From Hyparrhenia diplandra (taxonomy: Eukaryota > Streptophyta > Magnoliopsida > Poales > Poaceae): a stretch of DNA of 64,000 nucleotides. The stretch spans positions 1 to 64,000 of the forward strand of contig JADLZK010009398.1 of assembly GCA_015847255.1 (NCBI GenBank), in the 5' to 3' direction. Positions 1-8,640 of the stretch are shown in pieces. A program made the position numbers and the translations under genes. The notes under the pieces are model-generated. The model was given only the letters and a program-made list of their open reading frames with translations, had not been told where the DNA came from and did not search any database. How positions within the stretch are numbered: position 1 is the stretch's first letter; every line of letters begins with the position of its first letter.

Positions 1-333
1 AATCTATGTCATGTCTACACCGACCACAAGAGTTTGAAGTATATTTTCACACAAGAGGAGTTGAATATGAGGCAGAGAAGGTGGTTAGAGCTGATAAAGG
101 ATTATAATATTGAGTTGCACTATCATCCGGGCAAAGCCAATGTTGTCGCGGATGCTTTGAGCAGGAAATCGCATTGTTTGTTGGGACAAGTCGAATCTAA
201 GGAGGCTTTTCCTCCTATGCATCCGGCTATCCTATGCAACTTTCAGATACAGAATGAGTTGGAGAGCAGAATTGTTGAGGGCCAGAAAGTGGATAAAGGG
301 ATTGCAAATATCAAGAACTCATGCATGAAATGA
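1..333 (+). pseudogene. Ty3/gypsy polyprotein fragment: C-terminal RNase H
   Basis: The reading frame is open from base 1, so the fragment enters from outside the window. It shows the C-terminal part of a retrotransposon RNase H: a TDHKSLKYIF block, then RQRRWLELIKDY, then the HPGKANVVADALSR block that closes this domain in Ty3/gypsy elements. About 55 linker residues follow before a stop at 331-333. The wording of these blocks is typical of plant chromoviruses (Tekay/Del type). No integrase follows, so the element is deleted from here to its LTR end. Confidence 0.85.
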
Positions 334-390
334 TGATGATGCTATGCAAATGATCATGCTTTCAAGATGCTTAACACCTAGGGTGTTACA
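334..390 (+). repeat. Terminal fragment of a gypsy LTR ending GGGTGTTACA
   Basis: Directly after the RNase H fragment comes a short AT-rich stretch ending in AGGGTGTTACA. Tekay/Del-type LTRs commonly start TGTAACACC and end GGTGTTACA, so this is probably the last ~55 bp of the element's LTR, joined to the polyprotein by an internal deletion. The opposite LTR is outside the window, so the boundary is inferred. Confidence 0.4.
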
Positions 391-620
391 TCCACCCTAA
401 CTTCCTATGTACCTTTCGTGTTGTTCCCCTTCTTGCTTCGGTATGTAGGTCGACATAGATATTTTCGATGGAATTCCAAGATCTCACTCTAAACAAGTGC
501 TACTTTGAGGCCTATGACAAGTGATTCGTAGAAAAACTCTCTAATGGTCCACTTCTTCAAATTTAGGTTCTCTAGGGTGAGGCGTTTGATTCCACAACCG
601 CTAAAAAGTCTAGCTCGATT
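391..620. other. Unassigned spacer
   Basis: No ORF, terminal repeat or recognisable element is visible here. It lies between the gypsy scrap and the last recognisable TNP2 codons, so it could be the decayed 3' part of the CACTA element or host DNA. The left CACTA terminus is not found. Confidence 0.3.
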
Positions 621-3600
621 CTATATCCGGATTCGAAAGTTCTCTTTGTTTTGAGTTCGTGCTGAAATCATCGCCAGCAGTCCCTCCTGTGTTGTGTATG
701 CCTCGATCATAGAGCCCTCTGGGTATGCACGGTTAAGGACGGATCTGTTAAGAGAGGACATGAACCGCTCGTTCGTCCACATCTCGTGCAGGTAGAGAGG
801 CCCCAGTTCTTCTATCTGATTGACCATGTGTATCATGAGGTGTGGCATAATATCGAAGAAAGACGGTGGTAAGCACATCTCGAGCTGGCATATAGTCTCC
901 GCGATGAACTCTTTTCGGTCGCGGGGAGGTCATTTTTCAGCGATGACCTTCTCCGTGATGCGATTAAAAAAAGTAGCACAGCGTGTAACGACCATCTTCG
1001 CGAACTCGGGCCGGCGCACCTAATCACAATTAAAGGAACACCGCCGCGATGACATGGCAAAATAGTGGCCTTGAAGTTTGGATGCAAAGGTGAGGTCTTT
1101 CATCGATAATGCTCTTCATGTTGGAACAAAACGCCTACACTTTGACATCCTCGGCTGGCCGGTAAAAAATCCTCTTTTTCACCCCGTGGCCGCATTGTAG
1201 CTCGCGCTGGAAGCGCTGGGTCGCATTTTTCCGCTATTCCCCGAGGGTATCGGCGAAGTTCTCGCCCGATGCCCATGCTCAGCATCTGATGCGACTTGAC
1301 ACCGCCCTCGCCTTAGTCTTGGATATCTAGAAAATCTCCACTGCTCTCAAGACATTCTTCTCAGATGGCTGTTTCTATCTGTGATTCGGCATGTGGTGTG
1401 TATGGAGCCCTCAGGTTCCATTAGACGGATACAGAGAGGACATGAACCGCTCGTTAAAATCCACATCTCATGCGTAGAGAGGCCCCAGTTCTTCTATCCG
1501 ATCGACCATGTGTATCATGAGGGTGGCATAATATCGAAGAAAGATGGTGGTAAGTAACATCTCGAAATGGCATATAGTCTCCGTGATGAACTCTTTCGGT
1601 CGCGGGGAGGTCATTTTCAGCGATGACCTTCTCCTCGCGGATGCGATTAAAAAGTAGCACAAGCGTAATCGACCATCTTCACGAACTCGGGCCGATGCAC
1701 CTAATCACAATTGGAAGGAACACCGTCAAGATGACATGGCGTCATGGGCCTTGAAGTTTGACAAAGGTGAGGTCTTTCATCGATACAATGCTCTTCATGT
1801 TGGTTGTAAAAACGATCGGCACTTTGACATCCCCCGAGCCATTTGCAAAAATCCTCTTTTCATCCCATGTCGATTGTAGCTCGCGGCAATCCAAGCTCAA
1901 GACATTCTTACGTAGATGCATGTTATCGATGGGATGGGGTGTATGGAGCATCTTCCAGGTATGGCGGGTGCTTGAAGAAAATCAACGCTTCTTGAATGGG
2001 ACTTTGGCCGGTGCCGGATTGGGTTCTCGTCCGCTTCTTCTTCTTCTTCCACGCCGCTTTGTTCGCTTCGCTTCTTCTTTGCCTTTGGCCCACCGGCTTT
2101 TTCTTCTTCTTTCCGAACTCGTGGTTTATGTTCTTCACCATTTCAAACACCTTTGGCCCGTACTTTACCCTTTCCCGCTCCTCGTTTTCAAACCTCGGCT
2201 CGCCGCCAAAGTACTCATCCATCGGGTATCCCGGTACTGTGTTCTTTGCAGAGGAATTTACGATGCTTCATGTACACCGCCTTTTGGGATCCGCTAAGGT
2301 AAATGGAGCAGGTATTCTCAATGCAAAGCAAGTGCAAGCCGTCTTCCCCTTTAATCTACCCCGACAATGAAAAAAGAGAGGGTAATCATCGATGGTGACC
2401 ATTATCATGGCCTTTAGAGTGAACTTCTTCTTCTCTGGACGCATCCATAATCTTGACCCCTTTCCACGTTCCGCCAATTCCTCCATTATCGCGGCTCAAT
2501 GAGCACATCTATATCATTGCCCGGCCGCTTTGGTCCGGAAATGAGCATGGCCGTAAGAAGATATTTTGCGCTTCGCACACTCGTAGGGAGGCGGGGTTGT
2601 ATATGGTGAGGGGTGACCGCCAGTGTCTGTGGGCGAAGCACGCGAGGTCTCCGAACGGATTCATCCCGCCAAGCACTCAAAGCGAACCTTACGTTCGGGG
2701 CTCGCCCCTAAACTCCGGGAACATGTCATTGATGCGTTTCCACGTTTTGGCATCCGAGGGGTGTCGTTAGTTTGCCATCGCCCTTCGTGCGTTCGCCGAT
2801 GCATGCCAGACATCGGCTTGGCATCCTCGGGTTCCCAAAAATTGCACGCAGCGATCGAGCACGGGTAGGTACCACAATCGACAGGGCGGGGATCTTCCTC
2901 TGGGTGTAACCCTCTTCTTCCTCGCCCTCGAGGTGGCATCTGCTTCTTCTTGCCCGCCTTCCGCTTCTTGGGCCCTCTCGACGTCCCTCCTCATCGGTGG
3001 CACGGCGGCCCAAAAGATTCCTCTTGTAACGACTCACGCCGCATCGCGACGCCAGTTGTGCAAGTCCGCATAGTCACCCCGTATAGAATACAAAGGGGTT
3101 AGGCACGCATGAAACTTCCTAAGCTTCATAGCCACAGGATCTAATCAACTTCTTCGCCCGATAGGTATTGGCGGGCACCTTATTCCCCCTCGGGTAAAAC
3201 AATTGTCACCGAGGACCCGAAGCAGGTCATTGAAGCTCGGTTCCACCACCCGTGGCGAGCCTTCAAGCATCAACATCGCAAGGTTAAAACGTAGCACCAT
3301 GCAATGCTTCGGACATTTGCCGCCGCCTTTGTATAGAGGGTCAATTGTCACCGCTTCATCCGCCTAAAATTCTCGAGCCATCTTGGATTGCCAAACAACA
3401 CGCCATCTTCATCTTTGAGGTTAGCAATATCCCGAAAAGCTCAAGATCCTCGAGGCGACATGTCATCAACTAATCGATTGTTCACCATCTTCTCCACCCG
3501 CATTGTCTTCCGCATGTCTTCCAAATAGGTTCATCTACGGTGATGTAATCACGATTATCAACTTGTTCTCGCCCTTCGTCCACCACCATTGTTTTGGGCG

Positions 3601-3905
3601 TTGCGCCGACCGGGTCCTCCAGATGAACCGCCCGCGACACTCCGTTCTTTTCACCATGATACTTACACATGGTGTACCTCGGCCCCTCGATGAAACCATA
3701 CCGCAGCAAGTGCTCCACGACGACGCCATCCTTGTGTAAGAACATATGCTTGCAGCTATAGCACGGGCACACCATTACTTCCGAACCCCTCGACCGATTC
3801 GATGGATGCTTCACAGACGACGGGCATAAACTTCTTTTTCAGACATCATCAACGAAATCCAAACTCATCCTCGGCCCTGTACATCCAATCCCTATTCGGC
3901 GCCAT
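621..3905 (-). pseudogene. TNP2-like CACTA transposase, many frameshifts
   Basis: This is a relic of the TNP2 transposase of plant CACTA elements. The start at 3903-3905 is chosen because the peptide begins MAPNRDWMYRAEDEF, the usual TNP2 N-terminus. Further blocks follow in the expected order: a zinc-finger-like CPCYSCKHMF and YTMCKYHGE segment (3482-3814), a PLYKGGGKC segment (3145-3351), MNPFGDL near 2660, the MISGPKRPGNDIDVL block (2486-2680), LKAMIMVTIDDYP (2268-2486), and the C-terminal PPSFFDIMPHL and GPLYLHEMW segment (621-878). Stops and frameshifts separate these blocks, so no transposase can be made. The 3' third is partly duplicated in tandem. Confidence 0.85.
737..1960 (-). repeat. 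Tandem duplication inside the TNP2 pseudogene, period about 682 bp
   Basis: The segment 737-1405 is repeated at 1424-1960. The same landmarks recur in order: GACATGAACCGCTCG, the PPSFFDIM/GPLY coding stretch, a GCGATGACCTTCTCC block, TTTCATCGAT, TGCTCTTCATGTTGG, and CAAGACATTCTT. CCCCAGTTCTTC lies at 801 and 1483, giving the period. The copies differ by many substitutions and small indels, so the duplication is not recent. TNP2 normally has this region once. Confidence 0.8.
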
Positions 3906-3963
3906 GACGCCTGCTCAAATTAATTAAACCAAAGCAAAGAGAGCTTATCGATGATTAGAGATC

Positions 3964-4420
3964 TAAGTATCGATGATTAGAGAGAGTTAACTAAAGTGCA
4001 AAAGAGGAATAGAGAGAGAGAGAGAGAGGGAGTAGAGAGAGGGAAAGAGAGCACGACACTCAAAATGAGAGGGAGAGAGAGGGGAGGAGAAAGAGGGAGA
4101 GAGAGAGAGGGGGGAGGGAGAGAGGGGGGAGAGAGAGAAGGAGAAGAGAGAGGGAGAGGAGCTAGCTTGAGAGGGGGGGAGAGAGAGAGGGAGAGATCAA
4201 AACTAGATCTCAAAAGAAAGGGAGAGAGAGAGGGGGGAGAGAGAGGGAGAGAGAGAGGGGAGAGAGATAAGGGAGGGGGGGGGAGAGAGAGGGGGAAGAG
4301 AGAGAGCACAAACCACATTCAATTAGATCTCAAAGAGAGGGAGGACCATGCATAGGGAGAGAGAGGGAGAGAGGGAGAGAAAGAGAGGGAGAGAAAAGAG
4401 GGGAGAAAGAGGAGAAATAC
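3964..4420. repeat. GA-rich microsatellite region
   Basis: About 450 bp of nearly pure purine on the plus strand, built of GAGAGA, GGGAGA and GAGGGG units. It lies between the TNP2 start and the subterminal repeats, so on the element's strand it is a CT-rich leader. Long ORFs on both strands here are low-complexity artefacts. Confidence 0.95.
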
Positions 4421-4572
4421 CCTAGCGGTGCCAAACTTCAATCAAACCAAAGGGCAAAACCTCCCCCCAACAAATGGTGTTTTCTAGAGTTTTGAAGCTC
4501 AAAACCCTAGTAAAATGGCGAAATCCCGTAGGGAAGAAAAAGGTTGGGGCTGTATTTATAGCCCAGACTTTT

Positions 4573-4800
4573 CCGTGGCGGGCATTGTAATAAAACCGCC
4601 ATTTAATGGGGATTAACCGTGGCGGACATTGTAATAAAACCGCCCACGGTTAATCCCCATTAACCGCGGGCGGTTATTTTTACAATGCCCGCCACGGTTA
4701 ATCGATAACCGTGGCGGGCATTCCCGGGCCGGGGCTGTTAAAGCCAACTATTTTCCGCGGGCGGTTTTCTAAATGCCCGCCACGGAAAATAAAAACTAAA
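4573..4800. repeat. CACTA subterminal repeats in both orientations
   Basis: A short motif, TGGCGGGCATT, occurs at about 4576 and 4711, and its complement AATGCCCGCCA at about 4685 and 4770, mixed with AAAACCGCC units. TAATGGGGATTAACCGTGG (from about 4604) is followed by its near-exact reverse complement, giving a strong hairpin. In CACTA elements such subterminal arrays are binding sites for the element's small DNA-binding protein. That role is inferred here from position. Confidence 0.8.
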
Positions 4801-4805
4801 CACCA

Positions 4806-4829
4806 TGCAAGTTCAATTCTGTAGTAGTG
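4806..4829 (-). repeat. CACTA terminal inverted repeat (5' end)
   Basis: Read on the minus strand from 4829 the sequence is CACTACTACAGAATTGAAC, the terminus that names this superfamily. It fixes the outer boundary of the element. The partner repeat is not found. Confidence 0.85.
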
Positions 4830-5200
4830 TATTGCAGTACTATTCTGAAGCATCTGATCTTCATGTTTCCTAAGATGATGGAAAATTCTTCAGTGAAGCA
4901 TGGGCAACAGCTCTGTATCAAAGGCGCAACTATAATTGTGAATGATGATATGCCACCACTCGAGCTGCTGAGGACAAGATGCCAGCGAAGTGAACTTGAC
5001 GTTGCTTTCTGGTCACAAGGAGATACTGGTTGTTATGGCAATGCTCCTTTAGCCATTGCAGTTCTGGAATGCTACCATACATGCAGCAAGCTTCAGTTTT
5101 ACAATCTGATGATTGAAGACCCATGACGGTTACGAGTATCCAAGGAATCTTTCATGTTGATCACAGCTTGAGGGCAAGCTGCTGCTTAAACGGGAGGGAA
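4830..5200 (+). pseudogene. 3' internal end of a short-LTR gypsy element
   Basis: A frame open from the CACTA terminus to 5126 encodes about 95 residues with no domain I recognise. Downstream, just before an LTR, sits a purine-rich run (AAACGGGAGGGAA, 5188-5200) of the kind used as the plus-strand primer. I read the segment as the 3' end of the gypsy element whose LTR follows. The integrase and RT are absent, removed or displaced by the CACTA insertion. Confidence 0.45.
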
Positions 5201-5488
5201 TGTCATGACCTGGGCCTTATGTTAATAGTAGTAGTAGTAGTGGGTCGAGTATGGGCCTGCGAGCCTTTGCCGGTCGGGCTTGGCCCATGTACGTGAACAT
5301 ATAAGTCCTGCTGGGTTGTCCTGGCGACGACATCGATGAACTGAAAACTGATTTCGTTTCTTCTGTTCTTCGTTTCGTTCTTCTGAATACAAAACTTCAG
5401 TTCCAAGTTATCTTCAATTCTTGCAATTATTGTTCTAGATCTTGCTATTCCAGTTAATTTTCGTCTACGCCTGATCTGTGGCGTGACA
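5201..5488 (+). repeat. Short gypsy LTR, TGTCATGACC...GCGTGACA (288 bp)
   Basis: The segment begins TGTCATGACC right after a polypurine tract and ends GCGTGACA, so the ends are TGTCA/TGACA inverted repeats. It contains an (AGT)n run at 5222-5240 and T/C-rich leader-like sequence. Its size suits short-LTR plant gypsy elements such as Reina. The right flank GGATG (5489-5493) is the start of LCAT-derived sequence, so the element inserted into intron 1 of the LCAT pseudogene. The other LTR and matching target duplication are not present. Confidence 0.6.
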
Positions 5489-5503
5489 GGATGACACATG
5501 TGC

Positions 5504-6200
5504 ATACGGGTGGAGAGGATCCTTATTGCAGAACCTTTTTGCAAGCCAGAGTTGGGGACGCGCGTCTTGACGCCGGCCAGGTTCCGGTAGTCGTTGATGG
5601 CAGGGTCGTAGACGAGGCGCATCTGCTCCAGGAAGCAGTGCACGTAGTCGTGGTTCACCAGATCTGAAGCGTTGTGCCACAGCTCGAACCAGCCTTTCCC
5701 CTTCATTGCGACACAGCGTGGTGCCGACGGCCGGTATGCCTCGGGCCTTGTTTAGATGGCAAAATTTTAGCACCGAATGTCACATCGGACACCGTAGCAC
5801 GTTTCGTTTGTTAGTGGTAAATATCATCCTACCATGGAGTAACTAGACTCAAAAGAATCCTCTCGTGAATGTACATCTAAACTGTGTAATTAGTTATTTT
5901 TTTTTATCTACATTTAATACTTTAAACATATGTCTTTTTGGTGTATTTAATGTGATGTGATGGAGAGAAAGTGGGGAAAAAGTTAGAAAATTCTGCCCAA
6001 CTAAACGTGGCCTCGGTGAGCCGCGCCTCCAGGTCGCTACAGCCGAGTCCAGGCACCAGCATGACAGGGTGAAGCTCCTCGCTGATGACGCCATCCTCCT
6101 TAGGCCGGTGGTGGTTGGCCGAGAAGGGCTTCTGGAAGGCACGGGGTAGTAGCAGGAGCAGCAGAGGCAGGAGACGCGCAAGTAGAGTAGAGATGGCCAT
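5504..6200 (-). pseudogene. LCAT-like exon 1 pseudogene, split by a MITE
   Basis: This is a broken copy of exon 1 of the LCAT-like gene at 28929-30461, in the same orientation. The ATG at 6198-6200 opens a hydrophobic N-terminus (MAISTLLARLLPLLLLLLP) and the ELHPVMLVPGLGCSDLEARL block. A MITE then splits the exon at the codons for EAY, and coding sequence resumes at 5743 with the MKGKGWFELWHNASDL region and an FLEQMRLVYDPAINDYRNL block. After a frameshift, NKDPLHPY ends the exon at 5504. The next bases are GCACAT where the intact gene has GTAATC, so the splice donor is also lost. No exon 2 is found to the left, where an LTR begins 15 bp on. Confidence 0.9.
5744..6012. mobile_element. 269-bp MITE with GGCC-ended terminal inverted repeats
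   Basis: The left end reads GGCCTTGTTTAGATGG and the right end, reverse-complemented, GGCCACGTTTAGTTGGG, followed on both sides by a matching AATTTT block. The uninterrupted site exists in the intact LCAT gene (GCCTCGGTGAG at about 30280), so insertion is certain. The direct repeat at the edges is TCG, or up to 7 bp (GCCTCGG) if the terminal bases are shared, so target length is ambiguous and the superfamily is left open. It has no coding capacity. Confidence 0.85.
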
Positions 6201-6690
6201 GGATGATTCAGCTTGAGTGCTAGGCGTCGCACTATCTTCCACTTCGAAGATAAACGTGAAAACGCAGAGACAGTTTTCGGCTCTGTCTATTAATTTCTGC
6301 TGGTTCACATGTTGCTGTCTTATATTTATGCCATTCGCTTTCTGACATTAATCATGTGTTCTTTCAAATTATTGTCCTTGCTCTGTTCATAGTGTCTCGT
6401 AAATTGTCTTACTTAATAGAGTTTAATTAACTATCTTATTACTATTACTTTTTTAATAAAAGATAATAAATATCCGGCTTCTATATCCGAGAATGTACAC
6501 AGCCAATCATTATAGCGTTCTTGGTAAAAAAACAAAAAAGCGAGTGTCTCTAACATAGACCAGAACACTAAAGCAAATGATATAAATGCTTCCACCCTCT
6601 ATTTGATATTTTTAAGACAATCATCTCTAATTTGTTGCTCATCAACGAGAGGGTGTCCTTGGCTTGATCAAAAGAACTGCCTATTCCGAC
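6201..6690. other. LCAT pseudogene upstream region, nothing recognised
   Basis: AT-rich sequence upstream of the pseudogene ATG. I see no ORF, terminal repeat or element end. The last ~50 bp before the ycf3 shard could be altered plastid sequence, but I cannot support that. Confidence 0.3.
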
Positions 6691-6817
6691 CGAGGAGAAC
6701 AGCCCATTCTACTAGGCTTATTCGAAATTGCGGAAGCTTGGTTTGATCAAGCTGCTGAGTATTGGAAACAAGCTATAGCGCTTTACTCCGTGAAATTATA
6801 TTGAAGCACAGAACTGG
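6691..6817 (+). pseudogene. ycf3: Plastid-derived fragment of ycf3 (nuclear plastid DNA)
   Basis: The translation contains RGEQPI, then EIAEAWFDQAAEYWKQAIAL and, after a one-base insertion in CGCTTTACTCC, a segment matching the LTPGNYIEAQNW region. This is the C-terminal third of Ycf3, the tetratricopeptide photosystem I assembly factor encoded in plastid DNA. Ycf3 is not nuclear-encoded, so this is a nuclear insertion of plastid DNA. It is frameshifted and lacks the rest of the gene. The match stops at GAACTGG (6811-6817), where LCAT-like sequence takes over. Confidence 0.9.
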
Positions 6818-6847
6818 AGAGGGTCTTTATTACGGAACCCTTTTGCC
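6814..6847 (-). pseudogene. Shard of LCAT exon 1, fused to the ycf3 fragment
   Basis: About 33 bp on the minus strand encode AKGFRNKDPLQ, matching the end of LCAT exon 1 (GFHSKDPLNPY in the intact gene, NKDPLHPY in the pseudogene). The DNA resembles 5511-5545 most closely. The join to ycf3 shares TGG. The shard is short, so chance similarity is possible, but the order of matching codons and closeness to the pseudogene favour real descent. Confidence 0.5.
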
Positions 6848-7811
6848 AATATATAAATAGGGAAGTGGTTCTCATCTTCTCAAGTCTAGTGTGAGAAGGA
6901 GAAAGGGAACTCCACACGCGCCGCCGCCTCCCGGGGGGCGGGCGTGGCGGGGCGCGGGCGCACGACATGCGCGCGGAATGGTCCGCCGAAATCCGGCTCC
7001 TCGCCTTGCGGGTGTGCGGTCTCCCTTTGCAGTTTTTAGTTTTTGGTCTTTTGGTTTGCAGAGTTCAAAACGAATACGAACAATAGAGTCCTAACCGGTT
7101 TTGATCGTGGATCGTGTCACGAGGTCGGTCTACCCGCATTATATAAGCAAACCACCGCCACGCTAAACGCATCCAACCGAAAGCTTAGGGTTTTGCCTCT
7201 TTCATTTTCGTTGTCAGCCGCCGTCGCCAAGTCTCCGTACCCCAATCGCTTTTGCGTGCACCGCGACCGGGCGAGCAGGTCTCGGAACCATCGTCTTTGC
7301 GATCCCGCACCGGAGAAGGCGAATAAGGTTTTGAGAAACGCTCCGCGCATCGCTCCCAAAAATTCGCCACGGCTCGTCTTCTAGGAAGGACACGCTGAGG
7401 ACCGTCTCATCATTGTCTTCGTCGTCAACAACTTTCGAGCTCTTCCACCACCGCCGATCGACGACAACGGACACTGAGGACTCGACTTCGCCTTCGGGAA
7501 ACCTCTCGTGATACGTTGTCATCAACGCCAACCGTATTCCCAAGATCCAACCTTTGTGTTAGTCATGTTCAATCTATCCAATCTATCTAGTGTGCTAGTT
7601 GTACTTACACTTATTTCTATGATCATGATATGTTATTTACTATTGAATCATGCTATGATCCGTGATATGCTTTTTATGCTAAGCTAGTATGCTTCACATG
7701 CTTTATCTAGTAGACTGCTCATCATGATTTATATTATGGAATTAATCCGGAAATTGCCTATTAACTCAACAATACAAAAACCTTATTTTAGTATTTTCCA
7801 AAGTACCTATG
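6848..7811 (+). promoter_or_regulatory. Probable LTR/leader remnant of the Copia element, with TATA-like boxes
   Basis: Two TATA-like strings are present, ATATATAAATAG (about 6850) and ATTATATAAGC (about 7139). The second is followed by the GC-rich, T/C-rich sequence common in LTR R-U5 regions, then an AT-rich leader up to the gag start. I find neither a clear TG...CA boundary nor a primer binding site, so this assignment rests on position. Confidence 0.35.
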
Positions 7812-8640
7812 GCTAGTTTTTGTTGATGCTCGAGGTCGAGAAATTCTCTAGTGAGCACTTTAAGAGGTGGTCCAGAAGGTCGCGATTTGCTTACTCGGCC
7901 ATAGTTTTTTTTCGGGTTAAAGATGGCTTACCCGAGGGTGATCTCTCCGATGAAGATCGGAGTAGATTCCAAAAGGCCAATGATATCTTTTGTGGGAGTT
8001 GTGTGTAATGTGCTATCCAATCATCTCTATGATGTTGTGATGCACTATAGAGACGCTAAAGTTTCTCGTGGGATCATCCGAACACTACCTATGGTGCTTC
8101 GTGATGCGTGAAAAAACAATCGTACATCATGGAGAGTTCTCATGACTATAAGATGGTTGCAAACAAATCTACTGATCAACCAAGCTCATGAGATGCAAAT
8201 ACCTGGCTAAGGAACTTGAACTCCTTGAGTATGTTATACCCGATGAAGTTGTGGCTTGTTTCATTATTGCAAAGTTGCCTCCTCCAAGGAGGAACTTCGC
8301 CACAAGCCTCAAACATAAGAGAGTGAAAATATCGCTTAAAAACCCGATTCAATCTCTTGATGTTGAGGAGAAAGCTCGGGCTAAAGACAATACCGAGAAG
8401 GGGAACGAGGAAAGTAACACCCACTTTGTCGAGAGAAATTTGAAAGGTAAGAACAAAGGAAAGAAAAGCAGTCTTTCAATGCCAAAGATACTACTACCTT
8501 CAAGAAGAAGAAGGAAGACAAGTCCAAGATGCCTTGTTTCACTTGTGGTGATCTTGGTCATTTTGTTAAGGTGTGTCCTAAGCGTGCGGACCGTAAAGAG
8601 AAGAAGGTCAACATCGCGGATCGCATCCAATGCCGATGAC
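7812..8640 (+). pseudogene. Copia gag, frameshifted, with CCHC zinc knuckle
   Basis: The start region reads MASFVDAL followed after a frame change by SSEHFKRWSRRSRFAYSAI, the typical opening of Copia capsid proteins. A KYLAKELELLEYVIPDEVV segment follows at about 8194, then KLPPPRRNFATSLKHKR. The zinc knuckle CFTCGDLGHFVKVC (C-X2-C-X4-H-X4-C) is encoded near 8534-8580 in a shifted frame. Gag would form the virus-like particle and bind RNA. At least three frameshifts prevent a full product. Confidence 0.8.

Larger units (their letters stand above)
621..4829 (-). mobile_element. CACTA (En/Spm) DNA transposon, truncated at its 3' side
   Basis: The element reads right to left. Its 5' terminus is at 4829 (reverse complement starts CACTACTACAGAATTG). 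Then come subterminal repeats (4573-4800), a GA-rich leader (3964-4420) and a TNP2-type transposase pseudogene starting at 3905. No second CACTA terminus is seen to the left, so the 3' part is missing or unrecognisable. Bases 4830-4832 (TAT) would be the 3-bp target duplication, but this cannot be confirmed without the other end. The element inserted into the 3' part of a short-LTR gypsy element. Confidence 0.85.

Noticed and set aside
3977..4355. Long ORFs on both strands in the GA tract
   Set aside because: Pure low-complexity repeats (Glu/Arg/Gly or Leu/Ser/Pro) without any protein-like pattern.
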